Source of the DNA: an uncultured Lachnospiraceae bacterium
Lineage (GTDB): Bacteria; Bacillota; Clostridia; Lachnospirales; Lachnospiraceae
Length of the DNA stretch: 33,261 nt
Assembly: GCA_902781895.1 (NCBI GenBank)
Contig: CACZLA010000023.1
Span: 1 to 33,261 of the forward strand
Reading direction: 5' to 3'
The position numbers and the translations under genes were made by a program. The notes under the pieces are model-generated. The model saw only the letters and a program-made list of their open reading frames with translations. It was not told where the DNA came from and did not search any database. Shown here in pieces: positions 22,601-30,761 of the stretch; the stretch's first letter is position 1, and every line of letters starts with the position of its first letter.

Positions 22601-23957
22601 TTCCGCCGGAGGTCATGATACATATTCCGTCATTTGTTCCGACAGCTATATTTCCATTGGAAAGAGGATAAGCAAGGTTTATAAGATTGCTTATCAGACC
22701 ATTTGACCTGTTGTATGCTTTAATCTGACCGGAATTGGTATATTCAACAACTCCATACTTTCGATATGTACTTATCCATATATTTCCGTGCTTATCTGCC
22801 TCAATATCTCTTATGGATACACCGGACATATACTGTGTCAGTTCATTATCGATAGCAGTACCATTTTCATCAATAATAAAAAGTCCGTTATCAGAACCGA
22901 TATAGGTCTTTCCGTCAATGACATCTACACAGCTTGTGACATCAGGGGCCAAACCATTATCCTTACTGAAATTGGAAAACTTGCTTTTTGACAGATAAAG
23001 TACGCCGTATCTGCTGGATGCGAACCAGTAATTACCTTCATAATCCATAATCATATCGGATATATAATTATTCTCGTAAAGATCATCGATTACAACAAAT
23101 TCACCGTTCTTTTTGAAATATCCCACTCCACTATCCGCACATATAAAAGTCCTGTCTCCAAAGGTACGGATTTTATTAATTCCATCACGATCTGAAACTA
23201 AATGATCAACATTTGAAAAGTCCTTCATTACAAGAATATCAGATCCGATGGTTCCTATATATACATTACCTTCCTCATCAGCTGAAACAGTGGTAATCTC
23301 ATCCTTTGTAAATTCAGATGAAGAATGACTGTCAATACTGCCCCCCTTATCAATACTGAAAATGGTATTGCCGTTATAAATGCCCCATACCTTTTCGCCG
23401 GCCAGAACAATACGCCTTATATTATGCTTCGCAAGATACTCATTTCTGATAAGACTGTCAGATCCGGGATTATAATTATAAATACCATATGCAGTAGCTA
23501 TGATAATGTTTCCATTTGCATCCTCGCAGACATCATTTATTATTTTAAGTCCACTGTAATACTCGTCCGAAAAATGCTTTATCTCATTTCCGTGAATCCT
23601 GAAAAGTCCGTAATTATTTGTCGCAACCCAGAGACGTCCCTGGCTGTCCTGGAATAAAGCATTTATATAATATACATCAGCTTTATCAGTATTCCAAAGA
23701 TTGAAAAGCTTAAATTCATTTCCGTTATATCTGTAAAGACCGCCATCAGTTCCTATCCAAATATATCCGGACTGAGTCTGATAAATACAATTAATCTCAG
23801 AACTTCCGAGACCGGTGGACTGATCGAAAACCATCTGCTTATACTTTGATGCAAAGCCTTCTGCTGTTACATCCTGCATGCCAAAAAGGTATGCGGTTAT
23901 GCATACCTGTATAATACATAAGAATAATATTATCTTTTTGGCACTAAATCTTTTCAT
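19641..23957 (-). CDS. Reg_prop hybrid sensor kinase with receiver and HPt domains; H-box His replaced by Asn
   Basis: A 1438-residue protein: signal/anchor segment (about 7-25); two beta-propellers of Reg_prop repeats (about 40-620, e.g. GYIWIGTDGGLYRYNG); a Y_Y_Y domain (about 632-727); one membrane helix (about 743-768); a HisKA-like helix; HATPase_c (about 906-1026; N-box GNAIKYT, DTGTGI, GNGISLSIAK); a receiver (about 1059-1172, VVDD, MMDIAMPVMNG, LKPF); an HPt domain (IHSLRNGCQNIGA, His1262); and an acidic C-terminal tail. The propeller side is outside and probably senses a carbohydrate-related ligand; the kinase side is cytosolic. The H-box reads YLANMSNEIKLPLNAM: residue 805 is Asn (AAC), where phospho-accepting His is expected. 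No DNA-binding domain is present. The start has no clear ribosome binding site and lies 12 nt after the aminopeptidase stop. Confidence 0.92.
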   Translation of the reverse strand: MKRFSAKKIILFLCIIQVCITAYLFGMQDVTAEGFASKYKQMVFDQSTGLGSSEINCIYQTQSGYIWIGTDGGLYRYNGNEFKLFNLWNTDKADVYYINALFQDSQGRLWVATNNYGLFRIHGNEIKHFSDEYYSGLKIINDVCEDANGNIIIATAYGIYNYNPGSDSLIRNEYLAKHNIRRIVLAGEKVWGIYNGNTIFSIDKGGSIDSHSSSEFTKDEITTVSADEEGNVYIGTIGSDILVMKDFSNVDHLVSDRDGINKIRTFGDRTFICADSGVGYFKKNGEFVVIDDLYENNYISDMIMDYEGNYWFASSRYGVLYLSKSKFSNFSKDNGLAPDVTSCVDVIDGKTYIGSDNGLFIIDENGTAIDNELTQYMSGVSIRDIEADKHGNIWISTYRKYGVVEYTNSGQIKAYNRSNGLISNLINLAYPLSNGNIAVGTNDGICIMTSGGRVVKEYNYDNGLDYTNIISLYEDAEGKLYAGSDGGGLYIIDGNNIRNYTEDDGLNSNVISCITGGTDGLWIGTNNGMSYYDGTFRSISNIDFSNNIYSILMEDEKTYIVGSKGLLISNESELLGTAPLKDRYYSSGDGIDGMVTINSNSCVRTGIVYLCTDTGVYTFDSNNIEKNYESPKITVSEVDVDGKKYYFDQMGGELNIPNKAQRIEISFAVLSYSNRENISVVYQLVGFDKEAQSLSGNENLQAVYTNLEGGSYSFEVSASNGDGVQSQNKLSFIINKEYGFFEKRSVKIGLVVALICLMLSIAIIIFRMWSKSIKRNEEIESLVKKHEKAVKVNSAKNDYLANMSNEIKLPLNAMISSAGNLIREGVGDEDSQKDLRDIVETGNELLGKVDETILLARLESGAEEVVNEPYSVTTLMCDISDSMINRLEGKPVTFLVDLGENIPDILVGDFDKIKNVLDILLGNAIKYTKEGSITLAVDYYEYSTSEKPENEAKKLVFSVSDTGTGISEDRLEHIFEIYYVDESKKTSESTGNGISLSIAKKLAELMEGEIEAESKYGAGSAFTFSLKQKVVNANGSAIPLNDNTIERVSREEAERMWAPDARILVVDDVEISRNVSADVVSKMEIKCDTASSGLNAIDMVMNADYDLVMMDIAMPVMNGIDALKEIRSLSGESYQTVPVIAMSEDVIGKNRQELIDEGFSDVILKPFDITVLASVVSRFVASEKIKYKSNDVTEYLTESRYIDGLKKLEHYFDIPGILEKIGGNINVYNRILSSFYSQNKDVVDELKEKLDGDYRGFRNKIHSLRNGCQNIGAMEASEIVLRIENAISLGNKGYVRDNVSLVYDCLTVINETIEEYLQFVDSIDGISDVEYAEKHEVYSEEKPAAEESIVPEENSEMDETVEGIDSETFIVEINKLEEMKDLTYNEDLEAIKLIFADISDKKYGADDTEFISVLGASIEKGDFIEINDLLTTYISLKS

Positions 23958-23969
23958 ATTACGTACTGA

Positions 23970-25376
23970 TTAAGCCTCACTGAGAAATGCTTCATAACCC
24001 TTTTCGGTTTCATAGATATCTGCCTTAGAGGTTACTTCCCAAGGAGCATGCATATTCAGAACTGCTACTCCGCAGTCAACAACTTCCATTCCGTATAAAG
24101 AAAGTATATATGCTATGGTTCCTCCACCACCCACATCAACCTTTCCAAGCTCGGCTGTCTGGTAATGTACTTTACTTTTTTCAAGTATGCCTCGTATTCT
24201 TCCGATATACTCAGCATTGGCATCATTTGAACCTGACTTTCCTCTGGCACCTGTAAATTTATTGAATACCATACCTCTACCCAGGAATGCTGCATTCTTC
24301 TTCTCGAAGCAGGATGCATAAAGCGGATCAAAGCCTGCACTTACATCAGATGAAAGCATGGAAGAATTTGCAAGACATCTTCTGAGAGAAAGGTTGCTGT
24401 TATAACCCATAAGTTCAATAATTTCAGCAACTGTATTTTCAAAGAATTTTGACTGCATACCGGTAGCTCCTACAGAACCGATTTCTTCTTTATCAACAAG
24501 AAGTGTACATGAAGTCTTTTCAGGATTTTGAACATTTAACTGAGCAACCATGGAAGTATAGGCACAAACCTTATCATCCTGACCATATGCAATGATCATG
24601 GAAGAATCTATTCCCATATCTCTTGGCTTACCTGCAGGAACTATCTCAAGCTCTGCAGACATAAAATCTTCTTCTTCAATATCATATTTCTTCTTGAGAA
24701 TGCTGAGAACATTCTTAGTTACAAGATTCTTACTGTTCTTTCCTTCCTTCTTTTCTTCCTTGGAAAGCTTTATAGGTCTGGAAGCAATAAGAAGATCAAG
24801 ACTCTCACCCTCAACAGCTACATTTGCCTTCTTTGCCATCTGCTCCTGTGCAAGATGGATAAGAATATCAGAAACACAGAATACAGGATCTGTATCATCC
24901 TCACCGATGATCACATCCACAACAGTACCATCAGTCTTTGCAACAACGCCATGTATTGCAAGAGGAAGTGTGACCCACTGATATTTTTTAATACCACCAT
25001 AATAATGGGTATCAAGATAAGCAAGATCTTCACTTTCATAAAGAGGATTCTGCTTTACATCCAGTCTCGGAGAATCAAGATGTGCCCCGAGGATATTCAT
25101 ACCCTCCTCGATAGATTTCTTTCCTATATTGAACAGAGCTATAGTCTTGCCCATACATACAGCATAAACCTTATCTCCGGCTTTAAGCTTTTTCTTTTTG
25201 GAAATAACATCATCGAGACATTTATATCCTGCCTTCTCAGCCATTTCTATCATATAACGGGTTCCTTCTCTTTCGGTCTTACCCTTAAAGAGATAATCCT
25301 TATAACCCTCACAAAGCTCATCTATCTTTTTTTCATCAGTTTTGTTATAGCTTTTCCACGCATTCTTTCTTTCCAT
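23970..25376 (-). CDS. M18-family aminopeptidase
   Basis: A cytosolic metallo-aminopeptidase of the dodecameric aspartyl-aminopeptidase-like family, which removes N-terminal residues during peptide use. The two-metal site can be followed: AHLDSPRLD (His and Asp near residue 100), LLVDKEEIGSVGATG (Asp and the Glu-Glu pair), SSDVSAGFDP (Asp) and VLNMHAPWE (last His near 440). In place of the DVxHAxHP motif of yeast-type M18 enzymes it has DVSAGFDP, as in the clostridial aminopeptidase 1 group. The length of 468 is typical. AAGGGAGATT precedes the ATG, and the 28-bp repeat copy 2 lies before it. It is followed at 12 nt by the hybrid kinase. Confidence 0.93.
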   Translation of the reverse strand: MERKNAWKSYNKTDEKKIDELCEGYKDYLFKGKTEREGTRYMIEMAEKAGYKCLDDVISKKKKLKAGDKVYAVCMGKTIALFNIGKKSIEEGMNILGAHLDSPRLDVKQNPLYESEDLAYLDTHYYGGIKKYQWVTLPLAIHGVVAKTDGTVVDVIIGEDDTDPVFCVSDILIHLAQEQMAKKANVAVEGESLDLLIASRPIKLSKEEKKEGKNSKNLVTKNVLSILKKKYDIEEEDFMSAELEIVPAGKPRDMGIDSSMIIAYGQDDKVCAYTSMVAQLNVQNPEKTSCTLLVDKEEIGSVGATGMQSKFFENTVAEIIELMGYNSNLSLRRCLANSSMLSSDVSAGFDPLYASCFEKKNAAFLGRGMVFNKFTGARGKSGSNDANAEYIGRIRGILEKSKVHYQTAELGKVDVGGGGTIAYILSLYGMEVVDCGVAVLNMHAPWEVTSKADIYETEKGYEAFLSEA

Positions 25377-25394
25377 TTTTAATCTCCCTTAAAT

Positions 25395-25422
25395 AAGATT
25401 CTTCGCTTCGCTCAGAATGACA
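25395..25422. repeat. Dispersed 28-bp repeat, copy 2 (aminotransferase-aminopeptidase gap)
   Basis: Identical over 28 bp to copy 1 at 6067-6094. It ends 4 nt before the AAGGGAG ribosome binding site of the M18 aminopeptidase and is followed on the left arm by a short extra palindrome AATGAC/GTCATT (25416-25429). Downstream of the aminotransferase stop at 25437 it fills the gap. Confidence 0.85.
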
Positions 25423-25436
25423 CGTCATTCATATCA

Positions 25437-26651
25437 TCATGCATATACAGCATTTATACATTCCTTAATAATGTCCAGCGCCTTATCAATATCTTCCTTC
25501 GATACAATAAGCGGAGGTACCATCCTTATTACGGCAGGTTGAACAACAGACATGAGCATCCTTCTATCAAATGCCTCATGCTTGATATCAGCAGCTACAT
25601 CTTTATCAAATACAACACCGACAAGAAGTCCCTTTCCGCGAACCTGAATAACATGAGGCAACTTGCTGAGTTCAGTCATAAAATACTCGCCCATTTCCTT
25701 CGCATTCTTATCCAGCTTTTTATCAAGTATCTCGCTTATGGCTGCATATGAAGCAGCACAGCACACAGGATTTCCGCCAAATGTAGTTCCATGGGTTCCG
25801 GCTCCCAGAGCAGTAAATGCTTCATTAGTTGCACACATGGCAGCTATCGGCATACCGCCACCCATAGCCTTAGCCATAGATACAGCATCAGGCTTTATGC
25901 CGTAATGCATATAAGCCATAAGCTCTCCGGTACGTGCCCAGCCTGTCTGAACCTCATCAAACAAAAGAAGCATTCCCTTTCTGTCACAGAGCTCACGAAG
26001 ACCTGTTATAAATTCCTGAGTAGCAGGATAAACACCACCCTCACCCTGAACAGGCTCTATCATGATGGCAATAACATCATCTGTTGCAGCCTCTTCAAAG
26101 GATTTGAGATTATTGAACTCTGCATATTTAAAGCCTTCAACAAGAGGCTCAAAGCCCTTATGAATAGCACTTCCCGGCTGACCTGTTGCTGAAAGTGTAG
26201 CAAGAGTTCTTCCGTGAAATGAATTCAGAGCCGTTACTATCTTATAACGTTTTCCATCGTATCTGTCATTACCATACTTACGTGCAAGCTTGATCATGAC
26301 CTCATTCGCTTCTGCCCCACTGTTCTGGAACTGAACCTTATCCATACCGATGGATTCACATATAAGCTTTGCAAGCATAGTCTGAGGTACAGTATAGAAA
26401 TAGTTGGAAGCATGAATCATCTGGGATGCCTGTTCATTTATGGCATCGATAACTGCCTTATTACATCCTCCAACAGAATTAACAGCTATTCCACCGAGAA
26501 AGTCCAGATACTTTCCTCCGTTCTCATCTGTTATATACATATCAGAGCTCGTATCCGCAATAAAATCATATCTTTTGAAAGTCTCGTTCATATATTTTTC
26601 AGCTGTTTCAACGAGTTCATCCTTTGTCATATTAAAATCCTTAAGTATCAT
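25437..26651 (-). CDS. argD: Class III aminotransferase, acetylornithine aminotransferase type
   Basis: A PLP enzyme of the acetylornithine/succinyldiaminopimelate aminotransferase group (404 residues). Landmarks: FLGGIAVNSVGGCNKAV, FQNSGAEANEVMIKLAR, NSFHGRTLATL, LLFDEVQTGWARTG (PLP-binding Asp), the Schiff-base Lys in SMAKAMGGGMPI and HGTTFGGNPVCCAA. The activity on N-acetylornithine is the family default; related specificities (ornithine, diaminopimelate) cannot be excluded. The ATG at 26651 has GAGGG 7 nt upstream; an in-frame ATG at 26630 with AAGGA is also possible. It has its own promoter and is the first gene of a unit with the aminopeptidase and the hybrid kinase. No other arginine gene is adjacent. 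Confidence 0.88.
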   Translation of the reverse strand: MILKDFNMTKDELVETAEKYMNETFKRYDFIADTSSDMYITDENGGKYLDFLGGIAVNSVGGCNKAVIDAINEQASQMIHASNYFYTVPQTMLAKLICESIGMDKVQFQNSGAEANEVMIKLARKYGNDRYDGKRYKIVTALNSFHGRTLATLSATGQPGSAIHKGFEPLVEGFKYAEFNNLKSFEEAATDDVIAIMIEPVQGEGGVYPATQEFITGLRELCDRKGMLLLFDEVQTGWARTGELMAYMHYGIKPDAVSMAKAMGGGMPIAAMCATNEAFTALGAGTHGTTFGGNPVCCAASYAAISEILDKKLDKNAKEMGEYFMTELSKLPHVIQVRGKGLLVGVVFDKDVAADIKHEAFDRRMLMSVVQPAVIRMVPPLIVSKEDIDKALDIIKECINAVYA

Positions 26652-26700
26652 ATGTTTTCCCTCTTTCTCTTATATATCTAAAATATATGTACAAAATATT

Positions 26701-26729
26701 ATTTTATCATACTATATAAATATTGTCAC
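26701..26729 (-). promoter_or_regulatory. Promoter of the aminotransferase unit
   Basis: On the minus strand GTGACA (26729-26724), 17 nt and TAAAAT (26706-26701), with a TG just before the minus-10 box. It lies immediately after the stop of the ABC exporter gene at 26735, so it marks a new transcription unit. Confidence 0.65.
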
Positions 26730-26734
26730 ATAAT

Positions 26735-28477
26735 TCAACGATTATTAAACTGACTATTATATAATTCATAATAGAACCCCTGCATCTCCAGCAGCTGTTC
26801 ATGGGTTCCCTGCTCTATAACCGCTCCGTCCTTCATAACCAGTATCAGATCCGACTCCTTTATAGTAGACAACCTGTGTGCAACAACAAAGGAAGTCCTG
26901 CCATTCATCATCTTATTAAATGATCTCTGAATCCTCTGCTCAGTTCTGGTATCTATTGAAGAAGTAGCCTCATCAAGTATGAGCATAGGCGGAATATTCA
27001 TCATAACTCTGGTAATACAGAGAAGCTGCTTTTGTCCAACAGAAAGACTTCCGCCATCCTCAGACAGATACGTATCATACCCATCAGGCAGCCTTTTAAT
27101 AAACCGGTCCGCATGAGTAAGTCTTGCAGCATTTTCAATCTCTTCCATGGTAGCATCAGGGAATCCGTAGGCTATATTATCTTTTATAGTACCTGACTTG
27201 AGCCAGGTTTCCTGAAGCACCATACCATAAGATGCTCTCACATCACGTCGGGGCAGTTCTCTGATATCATTTCCGTCTATACTTATACTGCCTTCATCCA
27301 CATCATAAAATCTCATAAGCAGATTGATCAACGTACTCTTTCCGCTACCCGTAGGTCCTACTATGGCTATCCTCTGTCCTGACTTTACATCAAGAGACAG
27401 ATGTTCAATAAGCTTTTTATCTTTCGTATAAGAAAAGCTGACATCATCAAATCCGACATTTCCCTCTATATTATCCACAAATGAATCATCTTCACCGGAC
27501 TCTATAGTCTCCTCCGGTTTCTCAGCCAGAAGTTCAAATACTCTGGAAGCACTTGCAAGAGCTGCAGTCAGCTCCGTCATGACTCCGGATATCTCATTAA
27601 AGGGCTTGGCAAACTGAGTAGCATATCCCAGAAGACAGGTCAGCTGTCCCACAGTGAGTCCTCCGTTTATAACACTGAGGGCTCCCACAAGTCCGACTCC
27701 GGCATAAACTATATTATTAATAAGTCTGGTAGACGGATTTGTAAGGGATGAGAAAAATGTAGCCTTAAACTCGGCATCCACAAGCTCCTCATTTATATCG
27801 GCAAATCTTTCCTGTGCCTCATCTTCATAGGAAAATGCCTGAACCACCTTTTCATTTCCTATCATCTCATTTATAAGTCCTGTCATATCGGCACGTTTCT
27901 CAGACTGTTTTCTGAACATCTTATATGTTTTCTTGGAAATGAACCAGGAAATCAACAGTGACAAAGGTGTCAGAACTATAACAACTATGGCTACCACAAC
28001 ATTTGTCCTTATCATAAAGAAAATGGTTCCGATGATTGTAATACATCCCGTGAACAGCTGGGTAAATCCCATAAGCAGACCATCTGACATCAGATCAACA
28101 TCCGCCAGGACTCTTGAAACAGTTGCTCCGTGTTCATGACTGTCGATATAGCTGATGGGCAGAGTGTTTATATGTCTGTAAATGTCTGCTCTCAGGGTTC
28201 TTACTACGTTATATACCACCTTATTATTTATGATACCCATTACCCACTGGAAAAATGCTGCCGCAAGTATAACAACAACAAGCTTAATTAAAATAGCTGT
28301 AACTGCGGAAATATCTACTTTTCCTTTACCGATAATGTTATCAACCGCCCGACCTGCAAGGATAGGTGCATAAAGCTGTAAAGCCACCGTACATATGCTG
28401 GCTAAAAGCGATAGTACTATTTTGAGCATATGAGGTCTGAGTAATAAAAGAAGATTTTTTGACGTACTATTTTTCAT
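26735..28477 (-). CDS. ABC exporter half-transporter, catalytically competent subunit
   Basis: A 580-residue exporter half with six predicted membrane helices (about residues 1-310) and an ATPase domain. Walker A is GPTGSGKST, the Q-loop VLQETWL, the signature LSVGQKQ, Walker B MLILDEATSSID with the catalytic Glu, and the H-loop VVAHRLS. The start is the ATG at 28477 (MKNSTSKNLLLLLRP): GGAGG lies 9 nt upstream. The longer frame from 28555 lies within the upstream gene. Its start overlaps the stop of the partner gene by 11 nt, so the two are translated together and very likely form a heterodimer. The transported substrate (drug, lipid or peptide) cannot be read from sequence. Confidence 0.93.
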   Translation of the reverse strand: MKNSTSKNLLLLLRPHMLKIVLSLLASICTVALQLYAPILAGRAVDNIIGKGKVDISAVTAILIKLVVVILAAAFFQWVMGIINNKVVYNVVRTLRADIYRHINTLPISYIDSHEHGATVSRVLADVDLMSDGLLMGFTQLFTGCITIIGTIFFMIRTNVVVAIVVIVLTPLSLLISWFISKKTYKMFRKQSEKRADMTGLINEMIGNEKVVQAFSYEDEAQERFADINEELVDAEFKATFFSSLTNPSTRLINNIVYAGVGLVGALSVINGGLTVGQLTCLLGYATQFAKPFNEISGVMTELTAALASASRVFELLAEKPEETIESGEDDSFVDNIEGNVGFDDVSFSYTKDKKLIEHLSLDVKSGQRIAIVGPTGSGKSTLINLLMRFYDVDEGSISIDGNDIRELPRRDVRASYGMVLQETWLKSGTIKDNIAYGFPDATMEEIENAARLTHADRFIKRLPDGYDTYLSEDGGSLSVGQKQLLCITRVMMNIPPMLILDEATSSIDTRTEQRIQRSFNKMMNGRTSFVVAHRLSTIKESDLILVMKDGAVIEQGTHEQLLEMQGFYYELYNSQFNNR

Positions 28478-30236
28478 ATACCATACCCTCCTTTTCGCTG
28501 AACTGGGTATGATATATCTCTCTGTATATATCACAGCTGCTGTAAAGCTCATCATGTGAACCTACAGCAACGGTTTTTCCGTCATCAAGCACTATTATCC
28601 TGTCGGCATTCATTATAGAAGATGCTCTCTGGGAGACGATAATGGTTATCCTGTCATCACCCGTTTCCCTGAGAGAACTGAGAAGCTTTGATTCTGTTGC
28701 AAAATCCAGAGCCGATGAACTGTCATCAAGTATGAGGATCTCAGGATTTCTCACAAGTGCTCTGGCTATACAAAGTCGCTGTCTCTGACCACCGGACAGA
28801 TTTCTTCCTCCCTGCTCTATCTCAAACTGAAGCCTGCCCTCCTTGTTATTAACGAATTCGGCAGACTGGGATATATCCAGTGCCTTATTCATCATTTCCT
28901 CAGTGGCATCACTCTTTGCCATACGAAGATTTTCAGCTATGGTTCCCTTAAACAAAACTGAACTCTGAGGAACTATTCCTATTTTATTTCTGAGTGCTTC
29001 TGTCTGATAATCCCTGATATCTTTTCCGTCTATGGATACATTTCCCGATGAAATATCATAAAAACCGGGAATGATATTAACAAGAGTGGATTTTCCGGAA
29101 CCGGTTCCTCCGATGATACCGACAGTTTCACCCTTCTTCGCCCTGAAGCTTATATCCTCCAGAGAGTTTTCCTTTGAACCGGGATAACTGAGGGATACAT
29201 TTTTAAATTCAAGCTCTGTATCCGTATCTTCCGGATCCTCATATTTATTATGAGCTGAGTCGCCCACAATATCTGAGGATGAAAGATCAGCGGATGATTC
29301 TATTTCAAATATGGCATTCAGTCTGTTTGCACTTGCAAGACCCTTTGTAAGTGTAATGATAAGATTTGCAAGCTTTACTACTTCGATAAGCACCTGGGAC
29401 ATGTAATTCACAAGGGCAACAACCTGTCCCTGAGACATATCTCCTATATCTACTCTTAATGCTCCCACATAGATAAGTGCGGCTATTCCGAAATTCACGA
29501 TAATATATGTCACGGGATTCATCAGCTGTGAAAGACGCCCAACCTTCAGCTGGGATGTCCTTAGCTCATCAATACTTTCATTAAAGCCCTGTTCTTCAAT
29601 CTTCTCTCTGTTAAATGCTCTTATAACTCTTGCTCCGATCAGACTCTCTCTGGTAAGCAGCGTAACCTTATCAAGCCTGTCCTGAACCCTTCTGTACATG
29701 GGAATGGATGCATAGGTGATAGCAAATACAACCCCTATAAGAAGCGGAAGCACAATAAGAAATACGACTGATGTTTTAACATCAACCGTAAATGCCATCA
29801 CAACGGCACCTATTATGATAAATGGGGAACGCAGGAACAGTCTGAGGAACATATTAATTCCGGAAACAACGTAATTTACATCGCTGGTCATCCTGGTAAT
29901 AAGTGTTGAAGTTCCTGTCCTGTCTATATCTGAATAAGAAATATGAATAATATGCCGGAACAGATCCTTTCTCAGTTCTTTTCCTACACCCATGGCAGCC
30001 CTTGCGGCAAAGTACTGGGCTGTGATAGACGCAATATATCCAACCACTGTAAGAATAACTAAAATAATACCACAATAGATGATAAAGCTTTTATCTTTAT
30101 TCGCTATACCTATATCGATAAGCTTTATCATTACAAGTGGAACCATAAGTTCAAAGCTGGCCTCCTGCATTTTAAATAGCGGAGCCATTACAGCTTTAAA
30201 CCTGTATGCTTTTAAGTATTTAAGAAATCGATTCAT
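28467..30236 (-). CDS. ABC exporter half-transporter, partner with degenerate ATPase site
   Basis: A 589-residue exporter half: six membrane helices, then ATPase domain with Walker A GGTGSGKST (near residue 375) and signature LSGGQRQRL. Two catalytic residues differ from consensus: Walker B ends LDDSSSALD, with Asp505 instead of Glu, and the H-loop is VSQRASS, with Gln536 instead of His. This is the pattern of the non-hydrolysing site in heterodimeric exporters such as TM287/TM288, whose other half (here the gene at 26735) keeps the Glu and His. The start overlaps the chorismate mutase stop by 4 nt (ATGA), so expression is coupled. Confidence 0.93.
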   Translation of the reverse strand: MNRFLKYLKAYRFKAVMAPLFKMQEASFELMVPLVMIKLIDIGIANKDKSFIIYCGIILVILTVVGYIASITAQYFAARAAMGVGKELRKDLFRHIIHISYSDIDRTGTSTLITRMTSDVNYVVSGINMFLRLFLRSPFIIIGAVVMAFTVDVKTSVVFLIVLPLLIGVVFAITYASIPMYRRVQDRLDKVTLLTRESLIGARVIRAFNREKIEEQGFNESIDELRTSQLKVGRLSQLMNPVTYIIVNFGIAALIYVGALRVDIGDMSQGQVVALVNYMSQVLIEVVKLANLIITLTKGLASANRLNAIFEIESSADLSSSDIVGDSAHNKYEDPEDTDTELEFKNVSLSYPGSKENSLEDISFRAKKGETVGIIGGTGSGKSTLVNIIPGFYDISSGNVSIDGKDIRDYQTEALRNKIGIVPQSSVLFKGTIAENLRMAKSDATEEMMNKALDISQSAEFVNNKEGRLQFEIEQGGRNLSGGQRQRLCIARALVRNPEILILDDSSSALDFATESKLLSSLRETGDDRITIIVSQRASSIMNADRIIVLDDGKTVAVGSHDELYSSCDIYREIYHTQFSEKEGMVYEK

Positions 30237-30760
30237 TTTACCTCAAATTCACTTACAAGCTGTTTAATAAGGGCTTTTCTGTTTAAATCACTTAATCCTG
30301 TTACATTTCCGGTTTTAATGATACACTTCGTCTTTCCATCCTTCAAGCTTTCAAGACGTAAATCCATAATATCTATACCATAATCTGAAAGGATATCTAT
30401 ACATTTTACAAAAGTCTGTGTCTCATCTTTATCAAATACTACCGTAACATTTCCATCAGCAAGATCAAAGGATGATCCGGTCTCTTCTTTTCCAAGCTCC
30501 ACCATCTTTTTATACTGGTACATTCTGCTGATGCCGATAATTCTTCTCACAAACATTCTGTACTCGTCTCTTATAGACTCATCTGCCAGTACAGACTGCT
30601 TTTCAATAATCTCTTTTTCTCTTTCCGGCTTATAAATACTGTCACCGGACTCGGCTTTCAAAGCCGCTATACTATCGGAAATCTTCATTCTTCTTTGAAA
30701 AAGATCTCTCAGCTCCTTATCTATAATATCTATTTCATTTCTCATTTCTTCAAGTGTCAT
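30233..30760 (-). CDS. Chorismate mutase, AroQ type, with C-terminal extension
   Basis: The first 90 residues are an all-helical AroQ domain: MRNEIDIIDKELRDLFQRRMKISDSIAALK, then YKPEREKEIIEK and VRRIIGISRMYQYKK, with the Arg and Lys residues that bind chorismate. It converts chorismate to prephenate for phenylalanine and tyrosine. The last 85 residues (VTVVFDKDETQTFVKCIDILSDYGIDIMDLRLESL...) look like a weak ACT-type regulatory domain, so feedback control by an aromatic amino acid is possible. It begins 1 nt after the helicase stop (which lies inside its GGAGG spacer) and overlaps the ABC gene by 4 nt. No other aromatic gene is nearby, which is odd for its role. Confidence 0.88.
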   Translation of the reverse strand: MTLEEMRNEIDIIDKELRDLFQRRMKISDSIAALKAESGDSIYKPEREKEIIEKQSVLADESIRDEYRMFVRRIIGISRMYQYKKMVELGKEETGSSFDLADGNVTVVFDKDETQTFVKCIDILSDYGIDIMDLRLESLKDGKTKCIIKTGNVTGLSDLNRKALIKQLVSEFEVK

Positions 30761-30761
30761 T

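Noticed and set aside
24855-25382. Plus-strand open frame of 175 codons antisense to the M18 aminopeptidase
   Set aside because: Antisense shadow of a conserved enzyme with no supporting signals.
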